NCBI GenBank assembly: GCA_026936325.1
Contig: JAPTHN010000008.1
Span: forward strand, 53,113,706 to 53,177,705
From: Platynereis dumerilii
Taxonomy: Eukaryota > Annelida > Polychaeta > Phyllodocida > Nereididae
Direction of reading: 5' to 3'
Length of the DNA: 64,000 nt
Part shown: positions 57,196 to 64,000 of the stretch, piece by piece
Layout: every line of letters begins with the position of its first letter
Numbering within the stretch: position 1 is the stretch's first letter
The notes under the pieces: model-generated
The model's database searches: none
Told to the model about the DNA's origin: nothing
Seen by the model: only the letters and a program-made list of their open reading frames with translations
Position numbers and translations under genes: made by a program

Positions 57196-59847
57196 TATAT
57201 GTGACCTGCTCCACCAAAATTATCATTATATATTATAGTTGGCCTCCTATCATATTTAGTTGTGAACATATCTTTATTCTACAGGAAATAGGCTTTAAAT
57301 GATGGTTAATATTTATTTATATCTCCATCCAATCCAAAAATATGGTCCCTCAAACATTCATAATATGAAACATCAAACTTTGAGAAAATCAAATTTGAAT
57401 TTCCCGCCATTGCAATGAAAGAAAATCAAGAAGGCCACGCATTTTAGATAATTCAAAATCAATTTCTGGTCAAAATGACCTTAATTATTAAACAAAAATG
57501 ACTTGTGCAAAAACATGCTACCAACATCTTAATATTTTTATTTGTTTGTCTCACTCTACCAATATTTTGTCTTAATTGGTACTTGGTGGACACTGCAAAT
57601 TTATATTTCCAATCCAAACAATTGGACTATGTCAATAATCACATAGTCAGGCTCGATGAAGTGAAATAACCTTGAAAAATACAGCGTTCTTGATAAGTAT
57701 TGTCAAAATTTAAAATCTCAACCATAACATTTGAACTATGTACATATCAATAATCAATTTTATTAAAATCTTTTAATTGCATCTTGAAACCAAGGTGATG
57801 AATGGTAACGCTCTTTTACGACATCTCAAATAATTGTCATGACATATGATGAAATATGAAGTAATGACCCTGAATTTGCCAGTATAAAACTATATGCAAG
57901 TCAAAAACTATGACAAATACTTGAGCTGAGAAGTTGTGTCTTTTGCTCTCTGCAGCACCGAAGTCAATAGGCTAATTCCCTAGAAGGTGACATGACTAGA
58001 ATTCCAGAACTGGTAAGCCGTTTTTCAGAGCAACAATGGCATTGTAGCAAGAGACCTTTGTAATCCAAATAGTTCACTGATGTTAGAACTATAGAGATAC
58101 CATAAAAATACTAAACTTAATTTGAACTGTATTGCACAATAGAAAATTTTAAGATACTTTTCTAGAGTTTCAGTGAAGAGTCTGGTGAAGGATACCAGAC
58201 ATGTGGCAGAACAACATCAAATGTAAAGCTTCATTGAACATCTTTATTGGTATTCCAAATTAGGATTTTTAAGTCAGATGAAAGAAAATATAAAAACTCT
58301 AATTTAGGTTGATGCACACTTGATTAGTGATATTTGATGCTTGATAAATGTATTGTTACAAATGGTTCAGAGCTAGGAATTGATCCGATTGCATAACCGT
58401 ATCAATCATCACTCACATCCCCAGTGCGAGTATCATTATAAATATCATAGTGACAACATTTAGTCGTAAATATAGAATAGTTGAAAATGGCAGTTAGATG
58501 ATGCGTGATTTTGCCAATGTCTTCCCAACCAATGCAACACAACATTGGGGACGGTTCAGAATTCATGACTGGCTTGGAGTTTTTGCCTGAACTTCCTGTC
58601 AAAAATTGAGTTTCATGCAAAGTTTTAGTACCCAACCCTTAAGTTTCATGCATATTTTTAAACCACCCCCCCCCCACCCTCGACATACCAAGCAAAACAC
58701 ACCTGTATATCATTGTAAATATACCCTTGGACGGTTATTGATATGGATTCGCAGACTTTTACATGTAAAAGCTAGACATGAACAAACTTTATGCACGTTT
58801 TATAACAATTTTGCTTTGCTGAAATTTCTTAACCCCCCCCCCCTTGGACATGTGCTCAAAAATTAGTACTCCCCAACACTTGTGAAAAGTTAGTTCCACC
58901 ACGGGCGAAACTCCCACCCCAACCCCATTCATTAAGACCTATCTGAAATCAGAAAACATGCATTTTTGCACTTATTTAGTGTGACATAAACTTTTCTTTC
59001 AGTTTTACTAAGTTCTACATGTTCCATAGCTATTTCCTTATTTTTCTTTTAGAATTTTCACATCCCCAGGCTTCATAAACCCATTGAAACAAGTACTTCT
59101 TTCCACTTGTTTCTTCATCATTGAGTTATTTGTGTTTAAAGGTGGACTTTTTAAAGTTGAGGCAAATTTGAATCGTCCTGATCTGAGTGAAAATTAAAAC
59201 ATCCTTTCAGTAGTTGGAGTATGTTTCATTTCCTAAATAAAAAAATTATAACATATATGGATCATTCTTTAAAAATTGGGGCCAAATTGTCTAAAAAGGC
59301 AGTAAAACATTAGCAAAATAGTTTTTATTTTGTAAATGGATGTATTTTTCCCACAGTTATGACTGATAATTGATATAAAGTCAATTTGAATCAAAACCAG
59401 AACATTTTTTTAAGTTTCATGTCGCACCAGCACTTAAAAATCAGCTTTTTATGATGTAAAGGGGAAAAAAATCACAATGGCAATGGTCTGGAGGATTTTT
59501 AAAAATGTGGCCGTTGTTGTCAAGTAAAGAAAATGAATTTAATTTCATTACAAATTATCATTCAATCCAGTTTTGTTTCACTGCCATGAAAAACAAACTT
59601 CTAAAAATTCTTTAATATTCAGCGTATCATTTATAAATGTAGTTTCTGGAACTTAAATATGTTCTTTATAATATGGCTATGTAGGTCATTTCATACAAAA
59701 GTAAATTTTAAAATTTTGATGGTCATGTTACACTTTGGCTTCATTATTTTTGAGATAAGCCTTAACTGTGAATGGTCCCTTAGCATCTTTATGACATTTA
59801 TAAAGCATTCCGGGCTATTGTCCCTGAACTTTGAGAAATAGAACAAA
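57196..59847 (+). other. Intron, CTLD C (middle)
   Basis: Paralogous to unit 0 (15619-19298) and more closely related to it than to units 1 and 2: it keeps a stretch at 59190-59640 that matches 18790-19290 and is missing from the middle units. C-runs near 58667 and 58833. No exon seen. Confidence 0.7.
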
Positions 59848-62215
59848 TGGGTCATTCCATGCAAAATCAACCAATGGTTCCAGCATGACCACCTCCGATT
59901 TCTTTAAAACTTTCTGCGTTTCAAAAACATAATTAGGAAAGAGCAAATCCAAAATTACAGGACGATAGCTCAATTATTTTTAGAGTTATGATAAATATAA
60001 GTTCGAAAAATTGGAAAAAATACTAAAAAACGTCCATTTGTAAAATTGTCATTTCACTTCAAATTTGGACCCGAACTGTTTGATTTTTTCATACAATGCC
60101 AGTAACAACCTTAACTAATAAACAGAAGCAGTAAAGTGGTTTTCCACACAAATGCTGTTCAAACAGAAATTTTCAAAGTTGAATGATTTATCACACTAAA
60201 ATCCAATATTCATGAATTTTTTTGCCTACCTTAAACACATCTCAAAATCTTCATATTTCACATGGTAGTTCTTTGCCATATAGTGCATGAGTAAAATAAG
60301 TATGATTGTCCAAAAACCACTGGTTATTAATATATTGTAATCTGAAATTTAGAATTTCACAAAATAACCCATTTTCAAGCCACAAAATGGCCATGTGGCG
60401 TAGGTGATATGGAAAAAACAAATACCCAGCATGAAAGAACTTGGGGCGAGCTTTAAAATGATGTATAGAAATGTGTGTGTATTTGAGTTCTTCATTCTGA
60501 ATATCCACATTCAAATTGAGTAGTTTACAATATGACCAAAATTTTTAAAAATATATGGCTGAGTATTTTATCACATATTACATATTGTACTTGTTATATT
60601 AATCATTCTCAATGAGTTCTACTTGTTCTGGATGACAATTTTTAGAAATAAATTAAGTTGACAAATCAATATTCTCATAAGCTTTCATTGGGCCTAAATT
60701 ATAAAAGATAAATTCATCGTTTAGCAGAGATCATCTATTGATGAAAGGCGTGTGACAATCGTATTCATCTCATGTAAATGAGACTTTATCCATTGGCTAC
60801 TGCAATTGTATATTTAGCAGCAAGAAATACCACATGATACTTTACTACAGGGAAAGTTTGTCACATTTATTTACTCATTTTTTATATTTCGAATGGATTA
60901 CACTTCATCCAAGAATTTTTCAGGTGGCTTAAAAATAGTTCGCCCGAAGTGCTATCATGCACAGTTGCACACCGAAACATCTTGATAGGAAAAGCAAAAC
61001 CTGGCATTTATGTTGTTAAGATGGTGAATTGTAACTTGGTAATTTGATAGACATCTCAGGGCATTGTGTGGATGTTTTCTGAAGTCGAAAGGTCCAGACA
61101 TCAATGTTTGGTGCCTGTCGACCGTATATATAGCAACTTTTGAAATCAGTGACTGATCATGAGCTGCCGGAAAAAAATACAATTTAAAAAAATTTAAAAA
61201 ATGTAATATGTTTGATAGCTTCACCACTGCTGCCCTAAACATCCTATATCAAGTTGATAGTGTTTCAAATTGGGCACCTATTATTATTCAATTTTTGTCA
61301 TAGTGTGATGATTGAAGTACTGAGAAAAAGTTGCGAAAACTTTTCGCTTCATCCCAGTGGATAACTAGTTAAAAAGTTCGGATAGTGTTATTTCACACAG
61401 CAAATTCTTACTATCAAATTTAGTACATGGCAGGAAGTGATATTTGTCTTATTGCATGACTACTGCAATCTATTTACACTATTTCTCTCAATTGGCAAAT
61501 AAATAAAAAAATTATCAAAGTTGAAAAAACACTAAACTTAGGTGCTCATCTTCAGAATGAAGGACTCAAATACACACGTATTTCTATATATCATTTTAAA
61601 GGTCATTCCAAGTTCTTTTATGTCATGTAGTTGTCTTTTCTGTATCACCTACGCCACATGGCCGTTTTCTTGCTTGAAAATGTGTTGTATTGTGAAATTC
61701 ACAAATTAAGCAGACCGTATTTCAATAACTGCTGGTTTTGGAACATTAATACTTTTTGTGTGTATGCTCTATGTAGCAAAGTAATACCATAAAAAGAATG
61801 AAAGTTTTGGGACGTATTAAAGGTTACCAAAAAAAATCATGAAAATTGGATTTTAGTGTGATAAATCAGTCAACTTTCAAAATTTCTGTGGGACAAGCAA
61901 TTTCATGGAAAGCCATTTCTCTGCTTCTGTTTATAACTTTTGGGTATCTTATGCTTGCAAAAAATTATCAAAAAAGGTTTTAGGGCAATATAGAAAGTTT
62001 GATAGCCAATTTAAAAATTGACAATTTTTGACATTTTTTTCATATTTTCACAATTCATTTGATCATAACTCCTTAAATATTTGAGCTATCGTCCTGCAAT
62101 TTTGGATTTGCTCTTTCCTGATAATGTTCTTGAAACGTAGAAAGTTTGAATGGAATCTAAGACGGTCATGCTGGAGATTTTCGGAAATTTGGTTGATTTG
62201 GTGTGGAATGACCCA
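59848..62215. mobile_element. 2.4-kb foldback element
   Basis: Starts TGGGTCATTCCATGCAAAAT and ends with the complement of TGGGTCATTCCACACCAAAT. Inverted similarity continues for about 700 bp on each side (for example TCACACTAAAATCCAAT at 60190 against ATTGGATTTTAGTGTGA at 61848, and GGCCATGTGGCGTAGGTGAT at 60389 against its complement at 61646), leaving a loop of about 1 kb. The intron at 30931 shows the empty site (AGAACAAAATGTGC). No transposase motif seen. Confidence 0.85.
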
Positions 62216-62685
62216 AATGTGCTCCGTCCCCAAGGGTGTCATTTATTTCGCAAGGCACTGTATCTAGAAATTACGGTTAATACAAGACCCCCCCCCCCCC
62301 CCCAATATGCTACTTATTACATCCTTATTTGGTACTAAGTGCATTCGCTTTCTGTTACGGGCCGACCAGAATACAGTTGGGGGCTATGGATTTTACCCCT
62401 GGGACAAACAATTTTTTTTGCATGTGGATGCATGATGAACTTTATTATCATTATTTTAACATTATGGTTCCCTAGCTACAGGTGGAAACAAACTTCTTTT
62501 TTTTTATGTGCTGAACGAACTTTTCTTTTCAGTGTCATGGAAAAACAAACTTTGTTTTTTACCAAAAGTCCGTAGACAACCCCCCCCCCCCATCTGGTCG
62601 GCCCCTTACTTGCAACTTTTTAGAATTAAATTGAAGTAAATTTTGTTTGCCTTGGTAATTTCTATCAGTTCGTTCGGTGTTACAG
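62216..62685 (+). other. Intron before exon b4
   Basis: Matches 30940-31350 and 32096-32179; has two long C-runs (62288 and 62581). Ends GGTGTTACAG. Confidence 0.7.
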
Positions 62686-62906
62686 ATACCAGGGTTATGG
62701 CATTTGGATTAGATACTATTGCACCAATTGGGCGCAGTGTGATAAAGAAGAAGAATGGACTTGGCGGACTGGACAGCAGTGCAACTACACCAACTGGAAA
62801 ACAGGCCACCCAAGAAAGGAACAAATATCTGCCTACTTGGATGTGGATGCATCAGAGTGGTTGAGCAGTGTTGTATATGCCTATAAACCCTTCATCTGCA
62901 AAAGAG
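62686..62906 (+). CDS. Exon b4: C-terminal half of CTLD C
   Basis: 221 nt, TGTTACAG acceptor and GTCGGT donor, 73 full codons. Encodes YGIWIRYYC (WIR in place of WIG), EEEWTWRTGQQCNYTNW, then KTGHPRKEQ and YLDVDASEWLS, ending YKPFICKR. Same cysteine plan as b1-b3, no EPN/QPD or WND motif. It has no stop and ends one base into a codon, so at least one more exon must follow beyond 64000. Confidence 0.85.
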
Positions 62907-64000
62907 GTCGGTCTTATTTTGTTATTTAAAAAATTAATGCTTCAATCTTCCTAATGTCAGATGTTCGACAGTTCATAATTCAATAATAATTTTGAGGATA
63001 TTTTCTGGTTTGTGTTACAGATGATTTCCTTATTGTAGACTAAAGGACTGAATATGATTTTTTTTCTAGGGCATGTTATCCTTTGTGGAAAAGTGATGTC
63101 ATAATTTTTTTGATGCTACTTTTCCCTATTGAATACATGTCCCAGAAAAAAAAATCACGTTCAGTCCCTATGTCTACAAATATGAAATCATCTGTAAGGG
63201 AGTTTAAACACCATAGCTCATCCATTCTCTTGTACAGTCAAAATGATGTATTTACTAAACATACTTTTTAATTTAACAAAAAACTTATTAAATGATACAA
63301 TTTTAATTGCAAACTTGTTGTATCAAATTGATGATTAAAAGGCAAATACACATTTCAGGTGTCAGTCAGCCATATCTTTGACTTGTTCCAAAATAAACTT
63401 GAAAGTTGAAAATTTCTTCACACAACAATTGGATAAAATATGTCGTTGCAGTAGCTGGGACACTTAACTGATATAATAAAAATGCCCATTACAACCCAAT
63501 AAAGAAGTGTCTAACCAACTTCGACATAGTTATCATGATTATGTCTGGAAGGCTGTTAGTGGTAATTAAAATTAAAATATTTCAACTAATTGCTTTTGAT
63601 TCCTCCATTTGTATATTAGTGCTAGAGCCTATCTATGAAAAAAAATATTTATCATTGACCTTTTATTTATTTTCAGTCAATAATATTTTATTCATTTCTA
63701 AAATATTTATGTATCATTTTACATTGTGTCCCTAAAGTTTGTTCCCTTATACATGGCTCCTTGTTCACTTAAAAAATGCAAAGAACCAATTTTTTATTAC
63801 ATTCTAGTAAGTTTCTCGTTGATATGAAGGAAGAGGACTTTGAACAAAGTAAAAATTGAAAACCAACTGATAGAGATCCTGCAGGTGCTGCCATCTTATG
63901 TATTGTATATGAATCAGCTTAAAACTAATTATCATTAATTAGGACATTTAGAGGCTCACTTGAAGCATGTTGGCTTGGGCAGGAGAAATGTGTTTATTCC
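62907..64000 (+). other. Intron after exon b4 (to window end)
   Basis: Matches the introns after b1 and b2 (CACATTTCAGGTGTCAGTCA near 63350, CCCTTATACATGGCT near 63744). The next a exon would be expected some kilobases beyond the window. Nothing coding recognised. Confidence 0.65.

Larger units (their letters stand above)
24021..62906 (+). other. Multi-CTLD gene, seven exons visible, partial
   Basis: Exons at 24021-24244, 27692-27866, 32180-32397, 39065-39239, 47810-48027, 54685-54859 and 62686-62906 splice in frame with GT/AG borders. Every b exon begins with the last base of a split codon and ends one base into the next; every a exon completes that codon and ends two bases into another. 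The protein is a chain of at least three CTLDs joined by very short linkers, similar in plan to mannose-receptor-type multi-CTLD proteins, with no signal peptide, transmembrane segment or other domain visible here. Introns are 3.4-8.6 kb and full of transposons. The gene must extend upstream (b1 lacks its partner in the window) and probably downstream. Ligand unknown. Confidence 0.8.

Noticed and set aside
1-64000. Promoter, polyadenylation site or signal peptide of the CTLD gene.
   Set aside because: No first or last exon is visible, and TATA-like or AATAAA strings are too common in AT-rich DNA to mean anything.

Overview
The window reads as a stretch of AT-rich genome from a marine invertebrate. 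An echinoderm or another invertebrate deuterostome would fit, but I cannot name the species. The clues are a host gene made of repeated C-type lectin-like domains (CTLDs), long introns, CR1/L2-type LINEs, an env-bearing Ty3/gypsy element and many short inverted-repeat DNA transposons. There are no operons or bacterial features.

Host gene: on the + strand from about 24.0 kb to 62.9 kb I can place seven exons of one multi-CTLD gene. Each CTLD is split over two exons. Exon 'a' (175 nt) carries the N-terminal half and exon 'b' (218-224 nt) the C-terminal half. Order: b1 (24021-24244), a1 (27692-27866), b2 (32180-32397), a2 (39065-39239), b3 (47810-48027), a3 (54685-54859), b4 (62686-62906). Reading phases agree throughout: b ends phase 1, a ends phase 2, so each a+b pair is a frame-neutral module of about 131 codons. 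Three whole CTLDs are encoded, preceded by one orphan C-terminal half. The gene probably continues past both ends of the window.

Duplication history: the introns are paralogous. Matching landmarks recur at about 1.9/15.6-19.3/23.7-27.7, 27.9-39.0, 39.2-54.7 and 54.9-64.0 kb. The two middle units are nearly identical and look like a recent tandem duplication. Exon a2 looks like a hybrid of a3 (upstream side) and a1 (downstream side), which puts the unequal crossover inside or beside this exon.

Mobile elements: because the introns are paralogous, many insertions can be read against empty sites in sister units. From left to right: a TIR element with a LINE fragment (14-1625); a mariner remnant whose TIRs now lie 13.4 kb apart (2215-15616), because an env-bearing gypsy element (2302-12114, minus strand, treated as a fossil), a TIR element (12522-13478) and a 5'-truncated LINE (about 13560-15280) landed inside it; two small hairpin elements (16201-16667, 17066-17178); a minus-strand LINE (about 19299-23660) interrupted by a 712-bp TIR element, a plus-strand LINE and a 100-bp hairpin; a 1-kb element full of GACTGAGTCTTCC motifs (25335-26347); a 744-bp foldback (31352-32095 and its split copy); a hAT-like element (32560-34177 and copy); a TTAA-flanked element (37335-38172 and copy); a 4.4-kb insertion (43024-47437) found only in the second unit; a hAT-like element with a nested insertion (55383-56406); a TA-flanked element (56620-57195); and a 2.4-kb foldback (59848-62215).

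Only about 1.4 kb of the 64 kb is recognisable host coding sequence. No promoter, polyadenylation end, rRNA gene, functional tRNA gene or CRISPR array was seen.
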